Notes: generated from the letters alone by a model not told the origin. Shown: positions 7,464-16,704, counted from the first letter of the stretch. The stretch: DNA of 64,000 nt from JAIPAN01 sp040403555 (GCA_040403555.1 JBBAKN010000005.1:1-64000); one strand, 5' to 3'. Translations and numbers: made by a program.

Positions 7464-8063
7464 TTAAGAAAATTTGCGTCGGTCGAGTTCATCGCGGATA
7501 GTTGCCGCCTTTTCGTAGGCTTCTTGTGTTAAAGCAATCTCTAGATTTTTTTGAAGCTCTTCGATACTTAATTTAGATAAGTTAGCAGTTGCAGGCTGTA
7601 GCAAGGTGCTCTGTATCTCGGTTGTTAGATTTTCTAAATGAGTAGATTCAGTGCCTTCGGTTAGGGTACCGGCAGTTGCTAAAATGAACTCATAGGTATA
7701 AATGGGGCATTCGAAGCGTACGGCTAAGGCAACTGCATCGGAAGTGCGGCAATCAATTTCGGTCGTTTTCTTGCCATCAAAACAAATAAGTTTGGCATAA
7801 AATATACTTCCTACTAAATTATAAATGAGTACTTCTTGCAGACTAATGCCATAACATTCGGCAAAGGTTTTAAATAAATCGTGGGTGAGAGGACGTGTTG
7901 GAGTCATCTTCTCTATTTCTATAGAAATGGCTTGTGCTTCAAATCCCCCAATTACAATGGGCAAATGTCGTTGGCCATTTACTTCACCCAAAACTAAAGC
8001 ACAAGAACCAGTATGGGTTTGGCTATAGGAAAGTCCAACTATATTTAGCCTTATTTTTTCCAT
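7464..8063 (-). CDS. Bifunctional nuclease family protein (DUF151) with UVR motif
   Basis: A 199-residue cytoplasmic protein. Residues 1-135 form the bifunctional nuclease domain (GSCALVLGEVNGQRHLPIVIGGFEAQAI, then DCRTSDAVALAVRF). Residues about 165-199 form a UvrB/UvrC-type motif (AYEKAATIRDELDRR). The domain has RNase/DNase activity in plant homologues; the bacterial role is unclear. It follows etfA by 11 bases on the same strand, so it is probably the last gene of an etfB-etfA-bfn operon. The pairing with ETF is unexplained. Confidence 0.9.
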   Translation of the reverse strand: MEKIRLNIVGLSYSQTHTGSCALVLGEVNGQRHLPIVIGGFEAQAISIEIEKMTPTRPLTHDLFKTFAECYGISLQEVLIYNLVGSIFYAKLICFDGKKTTEIDCRTSDAVALAVRFECPIYTYEFILATAGTLTEGTESTHLENLTTEIQSTLLQPATANLSKLSIEELQKNLEIALTQEAYEKAATIRDELDRRKFS

Positions 8064-8074
8064 AGGAAATTAAC

Positions 8075-9052
8075 TTATCCGTTTTGGGTATAGGCCTTCA
8101 TGGCAGCAGTTAATTGTGGCACTATTTCCATAGCATCGCCTACAATACCGTAGTCGGCTACTTTAAAAAAGGGTGCTTCGGGATCTTTATTAATAACCAC
8201 GATAGTTTTTGACGAACTTACACCGGCTAAATGCTGAATGGCTCCAGAAATACCTACGGCAATGTATAGGTTAGGGCTCACAGCAATACCGGTTTGGCCT
8301 ACGTGTTCTTCGTGTGGTCTCCAACCCGCATCAGAAACGGGCTTAGAGCAAGCCGTGGCTGCTCCCAAGCTTTGTGCTAAATCTTCTATCAAGTGCCAGT
8401 TTTCCGGGCCTTTCATTCCTCTACCTGCAGAAACCACTAAATCGGCCTCTGGAAGAGAGATTTTATTACTGGCTCGTACAATTTCTTTTACGCTAATCTT
8501 ATAGTCGCTGGCTTTAGCTGTAGATGTTAAACTAACTACTTCGGCGCCCACCGGCTGTTCGTGTATGGGGTAAGAATTGGCATTAAGTGCTAAAATATGA
8601 ATAGCGCCGCTAAGTTTTACGTGGGCAAAAGCTTTTCCGGAATAGGCAGTTCTTTTTACAGTAAGGCTAGCACCTTGTATTGTTGGTAGGGCAACCACTC
8701 CGCTTGCTAAACCGGCTTTCAACCGTACGGCTAAACGAGGAGCCAGGCCTTTTCCGCTAAAAGAATTGGCTAAAACCACTACGGTAGCTCCTTCTTTTTG
8801 TGCGGCGTTGCTTAAAATACTTGTATAGGCCTGGGCATTAAAAGTAACTAGTTGTGCATCGTTTACGTGAAGTACTTTTTGTGCCCCATAGGTGCCTAAA
8901 CTACTTAATTGATCGGCGGCTAGGTTTCCAATGGCTAAAGCAACAAGGTTGGTGTTTAGTTGTTGGGCAATGGCTTTTGCATAGGATACTACTTCAAATG
9001 TTGATTTTTTGAATGTGCCTTCTGCATGTTCTACATATACTAAAACTGACAT
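8075..9052 (-). CDS. etfA: Electron transfer flavoprotein, alpha subunit
   Basis: A 325-residue FAD-binding subunit of the soluble ETF heterodimer, which collects electrons from acyl-CoA dehydrogenases. The C-terminal FAD domain is recognisable by SAGRGMKGPENW, SKPVSDAGW, GQTGIAVSP and AVGISGAIQHLAG, followed by VINKDPEAPFFKVADYGIVGD. The N-terminal domain is shorter and matches the family. It lies 48 bases after etfB on the same strand. The glutaryl-CoA dehydrogenase at 33035-34228 is a plausible electron donor. Confidence 0.97.
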   Translation of the reverse strand: MSVLVYVEHAEGTFKKSTFEVVSYAKAIAQQLNTNLVALAIGNLAADQLSSLGTYGAQKVLHVNDAQLVTFNAQAYTSILSNAAQKEGATVVVLANSFSGKGLAPRLAVRLKAGLASGVVALPTIQGASLTVKRTAYSGKAFAHVKLSGAIHILALNANSYPIHEQPVGAEVVSLTSTAKASDYKISVKEIVRASNKISLPEADLVVSAGRGMKGPENWHLIEDLAQSLGAATACSKPVSDAGWRPHEEHVGQTGIAVSPNLYIAVGISGAIQHLAGVSSSKTIVVINKDPEAPFFKVADYGIVGDAMEIVPQLTAAMKAYTQNG

Positions 9053-9100
9053 ATGGTATGTATTAAGTCCCGATAATAGGGAATGTGAAATTTTTATGAA

Positions 9101-9838
9101 TTAGATAACTTTAGCTTCGTTGTGCAATAAATCTACCAGTTGAGCCACATTGGCTGCATCAACCATTTTTACGGCACCACGTGGAGTAGGGGTTTCAAAT
9201 TTTTCGACCACACTTAGCGGTTCAAGGCTTTGGGCGGCTAATACCTCAAGCGGTTTGGTTCTTGCCGACATGATGCCACGCATGTTTGGTATTTTCCACT
9301 CGGCAACACCTTCTGCACAACTGGCAACAAATGGGCCTTCTACTTCAACAATTTCTTTTCCGCCTTCAATTTCACGGCTTAAAGTTGCTTTATTGCCGTT
9401 TAAATCTAATTTTTTAATAATAGATATAGAAGGTAAATCAAGGAATTCGCCAAGCATGGCGGCTACCTGGGCACCGTTATAATCAATAGACTCACGTCCG
9501 GTTAAAATCATGTCGAAATTTTTGCTTTTGGCATATTCGGCAATTTGGTAGGCAACAAAGTACGCATCGCTAGGAGCGGCATCAATACGAACTGCATCAT
9601 CGGCACCAATGGCCAAGGCCTTCCGAATGGTTGGCTCGGTGCTGGCCTCACCTACATTTATTACAGTAATGTTTCCTTTACCACCTTCGCATAAATCAAT
9701 GGCTTTAGAAAGCGCAATCTCATCGTACGGATTTAATATAAATTGTACGCCCGAGGTGTTGAATTCGGTATTATCGCTGTTAAAGGTTATTTTTGTAGTA
9801 GTGTCTGGAACATTACTGATGCAAACAAGGATTTTCAT
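9101..9838 (-). CDS. etfB: Electron transfer flavoprotein, beta subunit
   Basis: A 245-residue AMP-binding subunit of ETF. Recognisable parts are MKILVCISNVPDT at the N terminus, NPYDEIALSKAIDL, the LTGRESIDYNGAQVAAMLGEFL motif and the C-terminal PNMRGIMSARTKPL. It is first in the etfB-etfA-bifunctional nuclease unit and divergent from the TPR gene. A TAAATTTG box lies 14 bases upstream of the start. Confidence 0.97.
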   Translation of the reverse strand: MKILVCISNVPDTTTKITFNSDNTEFNTSGVQFILNPYDEIALSKAIDLCEGGKGNITVINVGEASTEPTIRKALAIGADDAVRIDAAPSDAYFVAYQIAEYAKSKNFDMILTGRESIDYNGAQVAAMLGEFLDLPSISIIKKLDLNGNKATLSREIEGGKEIVEVEGPFVASCAEGVAEWKIPNMRGIMSARTKPLEVLAAQSLEPLSVVEKFETPTPRGAVKMVDAANVAQLVDLLHNEAKVI

Positions 9839-9852
9839 AGGTTATTTTTTTT

Positions 9853-9860
9853 CAAATTTA
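9853..9860 (-). promoter_or_regulatory. Promoter -7 element of etfB
   Basis: TAAATTTG on the minus strand, 14 bases before the etfB start codon, in the 44-base divergent gap with the TPR gene. Confidence 0.5.
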
Positions 9861-9882
9861 GTTAAAAATCAGATATAAAGAT

Positions 9883-10218
9883 ATGCCCAATACCCGAATT
9901 ACACGTTTACTAGAATTTTTAGAAAGCGAACCCAATGACCCATTTTTGAACTATGCATTGGCTACAGAGTATGTGGTTTTGGGAGAGCCTAGTTTGGCTT
10001 TAACTTATTTCGAGGAACTCATTAAAAATCACTCTGATTATGTAGGAACCTATTTTCATTTGGGTAAATTATACGAAACATTGGGCCGTAAAGAGGAAGC
10101 GATTGCTACCTACAAAAATGGAATAGAAGTGGCCAGCAAACAACAAAACGCACATGCTCGTTCGGAGTTACAAGCAGTGTATCAATTGGCCATGGGTATA
10201 GATTATGAAGACGATTAA
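9883..10218 (+). CDS. Small TPR protein
   Basis: A 111-residue cytoplasmic protein made of about three tetratricopeptide helical pairs (for example PNDPFLNYALATEYVVLGEP and YVGTYFHLGKLYETLGRKEEAIATY). TPRs bind other proteins; the partner is unknown. It ends 2 bases before the chromate transporter gene, so the two are probably co-transcribed. No signal peptide. Confidence 0.85.
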   Translation: MPNTRITRLLEFLESEPNDPFLNYALATEYVVLGEPSLALTYFEELIKNHSDYVGTYFHLGKLYETLGRKEEAIATYKNGIEVASKQQNAHARSELQAVYQLAMGIDYEDD

Positions 10219-10220
10219 GC

Positions 10221-11426
10221 ATGTCCTTAACTAAACGCCATATCCTTTTTTTACGTGACCTAGTTGTATATACCTTTACGGCATTTGGTGGCGCACAAGC
10301 TCATATAGGCATTATGCTTCGCGATTTTGTGCAAAAACGCCGGTATATTTCTGAAGAAGAATTGTTAGAATTAAATGCCTTAACTCAAATTCTTCCGGGG
10401 CCAGCATCTACTCAAACGTTGGTAGGCATGGCCTATAAGGTAGGGGGTTTTTGGTTAGCCATACTTACTTTTTTCATTTGGGTTTTACCTTCGGCGGCCA
10501 TCATGTGTTTTGCAGCCATTAGCCTAAGTTTATACAGCAGTAAAGCTCAGTTTGAACATACCTTTACCTTATTACAGCCCGTCGCCATTGGTATTGTAGC
10601 TTTTGCTGCTTTTCAATTGGGTAAAAAAATTTTAAAATCGGATGTAAGTATGTATTTGGCTGTTGGTGCAGCTATTACCACCCTTATTTTAAATAATACC
10701 TACGTTTTCCCCATTCTTATTTTACTGGGAGGTATTGTGAGTTCTGCATTAGAAAGTTCGGCCGATGAAACACAGCTTCGTACCACACTTTTTTCAAATA
10801 TAAATACCCGAAAAGTGCTTTATTTTGTTGGTATTTTATTGCTTTTTGCAGGCTTGGGGGCATTAATTAACCGTACTTCTCCTTTCAGTTTACCTATTAG
10901 GTTGTTCGAAAATTTTTACCGAAACGGCATTTTTGTATTTGGTGGTGGGCAAGTATTGGTGCCCTTTATGTTTACCGAATTTGTGGAGATGAAACACTAT
11001 GTGGGTTCTTCCGAATTCTTATCGGGCTTTGCCCTGCAGCAAGCTTTGCCAGGGCCTACCTTTTCATTTACTTCATTTATTGGGGCATTAACACTTAAAA
11101 ATGCCGGCTATGGTTTGTGGGGTCAAATAGGAGGTAGCATTATTGCCGTGTTAGGCATCAATTTACCTGGATTAATACTCATATTATTTATTGTTCCATT
11201 TTGGGCCGATTTAAAGAAAATAGGTCGAATTAAACATTCTCTTTCAGGAATTAACGCAGTTTCTGTAGGCTTCTTAATAGCGGCGGTAATTTTCATGTTT
11301 CGTGCGCAAAGCTTTCAATGGCAATCTCTTTGTTTGCTGTTCGTAACCTTTGTCTTACTATCATTCACCCGTATAAAAACACCCATTCTCATTTTTTCTG
11401 TAATCGTTCTGTCGTTTTTTTTATAG
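10221..11426 (+). CDS. chrA: Chromate transporter, ChrA family
   Basis: A 401-residue inner-membrane protein with two homologous Chromate_transp halves. The first has FTAFGGAQAHIGIM and LPGPASTQTLVGMAY; the second has NGIFVFGGGQVLVPFM and ALPGPTFSFTSFIGAL. Characterised relatives export chromate or related oxyanions by proton-driven transport. The full double-domain length is present. The substrate in this organism is not shown, and many genomic ChrA copies have no tested function. It is preceded by the TPR gene with a 2-base gap. Confidence 0.92.
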   Translation: MSLTKRHILFLRDLVVYTFTAFGGAQAHIGIMLRDFVQKRRYISEEELLELNALTQILPGPASTQTLVGMAYKVGGFWLAILTFFIWVLPSAAIMCFAAISLSLYSSKAQFEHTFTLLQPVAIGIVAFAAFQLGKKILKSDVSMYLAVGAAITTLILNNTYVFPILILLGGIVSSALESSADETQLRTTLFSNINTRKVLYFVGILLLFAGLGALINRTSPFSLPIRLFENFYRNGIFVFGGGQVLVPFMFTEFVEMKHYVGSSEFLSGFALQQALPGPTFSFTSFIGALTLKNAGYGLWGQIGGSIIAVLGINLPGLILILFIVPFWADLKKIGRIKHSLSGINAVSVGFLIAAVIFMFRAQSFQWQSLCLLFVTFVLLSFTRIKTPILIFSVIVLSFFL

Positions 11427-11496
11427 CCTAAAAAATTTACGTTTATTTAATAAAAACTTCAAGGAGGTTTGTCTAAAATTTCGTTACTTCGGAGCT

Positions 11497-12045
11497 ATGA
11501 AAATTTACACTAAAACAGGCGATAAAGGTCAAACATCATTAATTGGTGGTACCCGAGTTCCTAAACACCATTTGCGCATAGAAAGCTATGGTACTGTAGA
11601 CGAACTAAATTCGTATATCGGTTTAATCCGCGATCAGCAGGTTTCTGAGTATCAACAAAATTTATTAAAAGAAATTCAAGATCGTTTGTTTACCATCGGT
11701 TCTGCTTTGGCCTCCGATCCGGAAAAATCGAAAATGAAAATTCCTGATTTACATCAGGAAGATATAGAATTGTTAGAAAAAGAAATAGATACCATGACAG
11801 CCGATTTACCTGAGTTGCGCCATTTTATTCTACCAGGCGGTTCCAATGCGGTATCTTTTTGTCACCTTGCTCGTTGTGTATGCCGCCGTGCCGAACGTAT
11901 TTGTGTACATTTAAGCGAAGATAGTTTTGTAGATGAAAAGGTAATGGTCTATTTAAATAGATTGAGCGATTATTTATTTGTACTATCCAGGAAATTGTGT
12001 TTCGATAATCAAATTGAAGAAAATAAGTGGATTCCACGTATTTAA
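11497..12045 (+). CDS. Cob(I)alamin adenosyltransferase, PduO type
   Basis: A 182-residue cytoplasmic enzyme that transfers the adenosyl group of ATP to cob(I)alamin, making coenzyme B12. PduO-type motifs are present: the ATP-binding N terminus KIYTKTGDKGQTSLIGG, the VDELNSYIGLIRD helix, and HFILPGGSNAVSFCHLARCVCRRAER. Length is usual. The 70-base upstream region holds no cobalamin riboswitch that I can recognise. An AAGGAGG lies about 33 bases upstream, too far to act as a ribosome site for this start. Confidence 0.95.
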   Translation: MKIYTKTGDKGQTSLIGGTRVPKHHLRIESYGTVDELNSYIGLIRDQQVSEYQQNLLKEIQDRLFTIGSALASDPEKSKMKIPDLHQEDIELLEKEIDTMTADLPELRHFILPGGSNAVSFCHLARCVCRRAERICVHLSEDSFVDEKVMVYLNRLSDYLFVLSRKLCFDNQIEENKWIPRI

Positions 12046-12063
12046 CCGAATGTGTAAAACTTC

Positions 12064-12095
12064 TTTATAGATTGTACTAGATTATTCTATTTTTG
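12064..12095 (+). promoter_or_regulatory. Promoter of the DUF2795 gene
   Basis: TATTTTTG at 12088-12095 with a T-rich TTT at 12064-12066, 21 bases upstream. The leader would be about 25 bases. Confidence 0.4.
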
Positions 12096-12121
12096 CGAAA
12101 AATAAAACAATTGTAAAGCCT

Positions 12122-12343
12122 ATGTATTGGACCTTAGAATTAGCCTCACATTTAGAGGATGCCCCTTGGCCGGCTACCAAAGACGAATTGATTGATTATG
12201 CCATTCGTTCTGGTGCGCCAGTTGAAGTAATCGAGAATTTACAAGCATTGGAAGATGATGGTGAGCCTTATGAAAATATTGAAGAAATTTGGCCCGATTA
12301 TCCAACCAAAGACGATTTTTTCTTTAACGAAGACGAATATTAG
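12122..12343 (+). CDS. DUF2795 small acidic protein
   Basis: A 73-residue, strongly acidic cytoplasmic protein (MYWTLELASHLEDAPWPATK at the start; IEEIWPDYPTKDDFFFNEDEY at the end). The central part, WPATKDELIDYAIRSGAPVEVIENLQAL, is the DUF2795 core found throughout Bacteroidota; function unknown. It is monocistronic with its own promoter and a strong terminator, which suggests high expression. Confidence 0.88.
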   Translation: MYWTLELASHLEDAPWPATKDELIDYAIRSGAPVEVIENLQALEDDGEPYENIEEIWPDYPTKDDFFFNEDEY

Positions 12344-12344
12344 T

Positions 12345-12378
12345 AAAAAGCCCTCTCGAATTTCGGGAGGGCTTTTTT
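12345..12378. terminator. Bidirectional terminator between the DUF2795 gene and ispD
   Basis: Stem AAAAAGCCCTC...GAGGGCTTTTTT closed by CGAAATTTCG. It has A and T tracts on both sides, so it can end both convergent transcripts. Confidence 0.9.
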
Positions 12379-12380
12379 GT

Positions 12381-13049
12381 TTAAATTTGTTTTAAGAATA
12401 CCTCGGCCAAGGCCAAGTCTTCGGGGTAAGTAATTTTTATGTTTTTTGGATCGCCTTCTAGCATGTTGATAGCCATTCCGGCATGTTCTACTACAGAAGC
12501 ATCGTCGGTAAAGGAAGTTCTAAACTCCTGTTGATATGCTTTTTTGAGCATATTGCTGGTAAATATTTGCGGTGTTTGAATGAGATAAACGAGTTCTCTG
12601 GCCACAGCTTTATTTCCTTTGGTATCGCTAAGCCTTACCGAATCTTTAGATGGGATAGCTAAAACTGCATTTCCATGTACTTCCGCATAGCTATAGGCTT
12701 GTTCTATTTTTTCTTTTTTGATAATAGGTCTAACCGCATCGTGTATGGCAACCAAGGCTTTTCCCTTTACCAATTTTAGCCCATTTTTTACTGAAAAAAA
12801 ACGTTCTTGTCCGGCTTTAACCAGTGTGTGTGGAATGCTGAATTGATGTGTTTTGCATAGTTTTTCCCAATATTCATGAAAATCAACATTGAGCACCACT
12901 ACAATTTCTGGACGTGGTTCCGATTGGTAAAAAGCCTCCAAGGTATGCATAAGCACCGGCTTGCCATCTAGCAATAAAAATTGTTTAGGAATATCTTGTT
13001 GCATTCTGCTGCCAGAACCACCTCCAACTAGTATGGCGTAACGTTTCAT
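12381..13049 (-). CDS. ispD: 2-C-methyl-D-erythritol 4-phosphate cytidylyltransferase
   Basis: A 222-residue cytoplasmic enzyme of the MEP isoprenoid pathway that joins CTP and methylerythritol phosphate. The nucleotide-binding loop is AILVGGGSGSRMQQDIPKQF, with GKPVLMHTLEAF next. VAIHDAVRP carries the family Asp, and TDDASVVEHAG and ITYPEDLALAE close the fold. It lies 17 bases downstream of queA on the same strand, so it is probably co-transcribed with it. Confidence 0.97.
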   Translation of the reverse strand: MKRYAILVGGGSGSRMQQDIPKQFLLLDGKPVLMHTLEAFYQSEPRPEIVVVLNVDFHEYWEKLCKTHQFSIPHTLVKAGQERFFSVKNGLKLVKGKALVAIHDAVRPIIKKEKIEQAYSYAEVHGNAVLAIPSKDSVRLSDTKGNKAVARELVYLIQTPQIFTSNMLKKAYQQEFRTSFTDDASVVEHAGMAINMLEGDPKNIKITYPEDLALAEVFLKQI

Positions 13050-13066
13050 GGCTTTACAAAAGCAAT

Positions 13067-14116
13067 TTAGATAATCAACATGGCATCTCCATAGCTATAG
13101 AATTTGTATTTTTCTTTCACAGCTACTTCGTAGGCATTCATAATATGATCGTATTCACCAAAGGCAGCAACCATCATCATTAAGGTCGATTCTGGCGTGT
13201 GAAAATTGGTGATCATGGAATTGGCAATGCTAAATTCGTAAGGAGGGAAAATGAATTTACTAGTCCAATCGTTAGCAGGTTTTAAATTACGGGCTGCAGA
13301 AACAGACGATTCAATAGCTCTCATAGAAGTAGTACCTACTGCACAAATACGGCGTTTTTCTACCAATGCATTGTTTATCATGCGTACTGTTGGTTCTTCA
13401 ATAATATACTGTTCCGAATCCATTTTGTGCTTGGTTAAATCTTCAACCTCAACCTGACGGAACGTGCCTAGGCCAACGTGTAAGGTTACTTCTGCAAAAT
13501 CAATTCCTTTCAATTCAAGGCGTTTCATTAATTCGCGACTAAAGTGTAAACCTGCAGTTGGAGCGGCCACAGCACCTTCGTTCTTTGCATAAACGGTTTG
13601 GTAACGCTCTTTATCCTCTTCGGTGGCCTTACGCTTAATGTATTTTGGAAGGGGTGTTTCCCCTAAAATTTCAATATTTCTGCGAAACTCCTCATTGGTA
13701 CCATCAAACAAGAACCGAATGGTACGTCCTCGTGATGTAGTATTATCTACCACCTCGGCAACTAATAAATCATCGTCGCCAAAATAAAGTTTATTGCCTA
13801 CACGAATTTTACGAGCCGGATCTACCAACACATCCCATAAACGTAAGTCTTTGTTTAACTCTCTTAACAAGAATACTTCAATGGTAGCGCCTGTTTTTTC
13901 TTTATTTCCGTATAAACGTGCAGGGAATACTTTTGTATTATTCAAAATCATCACATCCTTCTCATCAAAATAGCCTAAAACATCTTTAAAGATTTTATGT
14001 TCTATGGCGCCGGTCTTTCGGTCTAACACCATTAAACGGGCTTCATCACGTTTGTCTGAAGGTTCGTGAGCAATTAAAGAATCGGGTAAATTGAATTTAA
14101 ATTGAGATAGTTTCAT
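13067..14116 (-). CDS. queA: S-adenosylmethionine:tRNA ribosyltransferase-isomerase
   Basis: A 349-residue enzyme that moves the ribosyl part of SAM to 7-aminomethyl-7-deazaguanine in tRNA, a late step of queuosine synthesis. Family motifs are LIAHEPSDKRDEARLMVLDR, VMILNNTKVFPARLYGNK, VAAPTAGLHFSRELM, VTLHVGLGTFRQVEVEDL and ITNFHTPESTLMMMVAAF. It is first of a queA-ispD unit. A TAAATTTG box lies 25 bases upstream of the start. Confidence 0.98.
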   Translation of the reverse strand: MKLSQFKFNLPDSLIAHEPSDKRDEARLMVLDRKTGAIEHKIFKDVLGYFDEKDVMILNNTKVFPARLYGNKEKTGATIEVFLLRELNKDLRLWDVLVDPARKIRVGNKLYFGDDDLLVAEVVDNTTSRGRTIRFLFDGTNEEFRRNIEILGETPLPKYIKRKATEEDKERYQTVYAKNEGAVAAPTAGLHFSRELMKRLELKGIDFAEVTLHVGLGTFRQVEVEDLTKHKMDSEQYIIEEPTVRMINNALVEKRRICAVGTTSMRAIESSVSAARNLKPANDWTSKFIFPPYEFSIANSMITNFHTPESTLMMMVAAFGEYDHIMNAYEVAVKEKYKFYSYGDAMLII

Positions 14117-14141
14117 ATGTGTTTTTATATGATTAAGGGCG

Positions 14142-14149
14142 CAAATTTA
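14142..14149 (-). promoter_or_regulatory. Promoter -7 element of queA
   Basis: TAAATTTG on the minus strand, 25 bases upstream of the queA ATG. Confidence 0.5.
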
Positions 14150-14254
14150 GATAAAATAATTGGTAAAATGGCTGTTAATAGGTAGAGTTAAAATGACTAA
14201 ATTTAATGACTAGATTTTTGTAACGTTTTGGTGCTTGGCAAGTCTTATAAAGGT

Positions 14255-15502
14255 ATGTTATTCCTCAGATTATTAAAAGAGAGCTTCATTTTTGCTTTTG
14301 ACGCCCTTCGTCAGAACAAATTAAGAACCATTTTATCCTTATTGGGCATTACCATTGGTATTATGACCATCATTGGCGTTTTTTCTGCCGTAGATACCTT
14401 GCGTAATAATTTGCAAAATAGTGTAGAAAAATTAGGAAGTAACACCATTTATGTTCAAAAATGGCCTTGGGGTGGTTTTGGCGATTATCCTTGGTGGAAA
14501 TACATGCGTAGACCGGTGCCTAAAATTCGCGATTTTGAAAAGTTAGCTAACCGTTTACAAACTGCCGATGGTGTAGCGTATGAAACCAGTATGGGGAATA
14601 GGGTGGTAAAATACCGAAACAATAGTGTAGAAGGAGTTAGCTTAAGTGCTGCAAGCCACGATTTATATAAAACCCGAGTGTTTAATTTTTCAGACGGACG
14701 TTACTTTACCGAAATAGAAAGTAGAGCAGGTAGCCCGGTTGCTATTTTGGGTTATACGGTTGCCGATGGCTTATTTCCGAACGAAAGTCCGATTGGTAAA
14801 ACCATTAAAGTATTGGGCAGAAGGGTAACGGTAATTGGTATTTTTGAAAAAGAAGGCGAAGATATGTTGGGTATTTCGGCTGATAAATTGATTTTATTGC
14901 CGCTAAATTTTGCCCGTAACGTCATCAATGTGGAGGACGAACGCTATGATCCGCAAATTACCGTAAAAGGTTTAGGAGATATTTCCATTAACGAGGTGGA
15001 AAGTGAATTACGTGGTACCATGCGCTCCATACGCCGAATAAACCCTCGAGATGATGATGATTTTGCCTTAAATAAATCAACTATTCTAACTGCCCAGCTC
15101 GATCAAATGTTTGGTATTATAAACTTTGCAGGAGCCTTTATTGGTGGTTTTTCTATTTTGGTGGGTGGTTTTGGCATTGCTAATATCATGTTTGTATCGG
15201 TAAAAGAACGAACCAACATTATCGGTATTCAAAAATCATTGGGTGCCAAGAATTACTTTATTCTGCTGCAATTCTTATTCGAATCGGTGGCTTTATGTCT
15301 AATGGGAGGTGTAATTGGCTTGGCTCTGGTATTTTTATTAACCCTGTTGGCCAAAACCTTTGCCGATTTAACAATTATAGTAGATATGGGTAAGGTGATA
15401 CTTACCGTTGTATTATCTACAGTTATCGGGTTAATTTCAGGATTTATTCCTGCTTATATGGCTTCTAAATTAGATCCGGTGGAAGCCATTCGAAGTAAAT
15501 AA
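14255..15502 (+). CDS. MacB/FtsX-type ABC transporter permease
   Basis: About 415 residues. An N-terminal membrane helix follows FDALRQNKLRTILSLLGITIG, typical of MacB permeases. A periplasmic MacB_PCD domain spans roughly 45-265, and three C-terminal helices form an FtsX domain (ISILVGGFGIANIMFVSVKERTNIIGIQKSLGAK). The ATG at 14255 is preferred over an in-frame TTG at 14228 because relatives begin with a short cytoplasmic stretch before the first helix. Such permeases power export of peptides, lipoproteins or drugs through a partner ATPase, which is not encoded nearby. Substrate unknown. Confidence 0.9.
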   Translation: MLFLRLLKESFIFAFDALRQNKLRTILSLLGITIGIMTIIGVFSAVDTLRNNLQNSVEKLGSNTIYVQKWPWGGFGDYPWWKYMRRPVPKIRDFEKLANRLQTADGVAYETSMGNRVVKYRNNSVEGVSLSAASHDLYKTRVFNFSDGRYFTEIESRAGSPVAILGYTVADGLFPNESPIGKTIKVLGRRVTVIGIFEKEGEDMLGISADKLILLPLNFARNVINVEDERYDPQITVKGLGDISINEVESELRGTMRSIRRINPRDDDDFALNKSTILTAQLDQMFGIINFAGAFIGGFSILVGGFGIANIMFVSVKERTNIIGIQKSLGAKNYFILLQFLFESVALCLMGGVIGLALVFLLTLLAKTFADLTIIVDMGKVILTVVLSTVIGLISGFIPAYMASKLDPVEAIRSK

Positions 15503-15505
15503 GCC

Positions 15506-16699
15506 TTAGGCTAATTTTGCTAAAGCTGCTGAAATGTGTCTCATTGCTTCGCTTAGTTTTTCTTCAGAAGCTGCGTAAGAAATTCGAATAGAATTCGCAT
15601 CACCAAAAGCATCGCCCGAAACCAGGGCTACATGCGCTTCGTTTAATAGGTATAAGCTTAAATCCAAGGCATCTTTTATTTTATCTCCATTAGCGCTTTT
15701 GCCGAAGTAACTGCTTACATCTGGGAAAAAGTAAAAAGCACCACTAGGTAAGTTGGTTTTTATGCCCGGAATGGTTGTCAATAATCCATATACCAAATCT
15801 CGGCGCTTTAAAAAAGCTTCTTTCATTTTTAACACACTTTCTAAGCCACCTTCGCAGGCTGCAATGCCAGCACGTTGTGCAATAGAACAAGTGCCAGAGG
15901 TAATTTGCCCCTGCATTTTATCGCAGGCTTGTGCAATTTCTTTGCTAGCAGCTAGGTAACCTAAACGCCAGCCGGTCATGGCAAAGGCTTTAGAAAATCC
16001 ATTAATAATTACAACACGTTCTTTTAACGAGGCAAACTGAGCTATGGATTCGTGTTTATCTCCGAAATTGATGTGTTCGTAAATTTCATCTGATAGAATG
16101 AAAAGGTCAGGATATTTTTCGAAAACTTTAGCCAATTCTGCCAACTCCTCATAGTTATATACACTACCGGTAGGGTTGCAGGGAGATGAAAACATAAACA
16201 CCTTGGTTTTTGGAGTAATGGCTTTTTCCAGTTGTTCGGGGGTAATTTTAAAGTCTTGTTCAACCGTGGTGGTAATAAATACCGAAGTACCCTCGGCTAA
16301 TTTTACCATTTCTGAGTACGAAACCCAATATGGGGTTGGAATTAGTACTTCATCGCCAGGGTTTACTAAACACAAGAGGGCATTGGCCAATGCTTGTTTA
16401 GCTCCGGTGGTTACCACAATTTGATCGGCATCGTAATTTAAATTGTTCTCTATTCGCAATTTTTCGGTAATGGCTTTACGCAATTCCGGGTAGCCCGCCA
16501 CGGGTGTATAAAAAGTAAAGTTATTATCTAGCGCTTTTTTTGCCGCATCTTTAATGTAGTCAGGCGTGTTAAAATCAGGTTCGCCAAAGCTCAGGTTAAT
16601 AATATCTATGCCTTTTGCAGCTAATTCTCGGCCCATTTTGGCCATTTTAATGGTTTGCGATTCGGCTAAAGCGTGTATGCGATTAGAAAGTGCTGTCAT
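15506..16699 (-). CDS. Aspartate aminotransferase, class I (Ib type)
   Basis: A 397-residue PLP enzyme. Motifs are INLSFGEPDFNTPDYI, YTPVAGYPELRKAI, SPCNPTGSVYN, LSDEIYEH and the PLP-lysine region NGFSKAFAMTGWRLGYLA. It most likely interconverts aspartate and oxaloacetate; related enzymes also act on prephenate or aromatic substrates, which motifs cannot exclude. The start is firm. A TATTTTTG box lies only 5 bases before the ATG, so the message may lack a leader. It is convergent with the ABC permease gene (3-base gap). Confidence 0.93.
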   Translation of the reverse strand: MTALSNRIHALAESQTIKMAKMGRELAAKGIDIINLSFGEPDFNTPDYIKDAAKKALDNNFTFYTPVAGYPELRKAITEKLRIENNLNYDADQIVVTTGAKQALANALLCLVNPGDEVLIPTPYWVSYSEMVKLAEGTSVFITTTVEQDFKITPEQLEKAITPKTKVFMFSSPCNPTGSVYNYEELAELAKVFEKYPDLFILSDEIYEHINFGDKHESIAQFASLKERVVIINGFSKAFAMTGWRLGYLAASKEIAQACDKMQGQITSGTCSIAQRAGIAACEGGLESVLKMKEAFLKRRDLVYGLLTTIPGIKTNLPSGAFYFFPDVSSYFGKSANGDKIKDALDLSLYLLNEAHVALVSGDAFGDANSIRISYAASEEKLSEAMRHISAALAKLA

Positions 16700-16704
16700 A
16701 CCTT

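Noticed and set aside
11461..11470. AAGGAGG as a ribosome site for the cobalamin adenosyltransferase
   Set aside because: It lies about 30 bases from the ATG, and genes here generally lack such sites.
11427..11496. Possible cobalamin riboswitch before the adenosyltransferase gene
   Set aside because: The gap is 70 bases and has no B12-box-like sequence.
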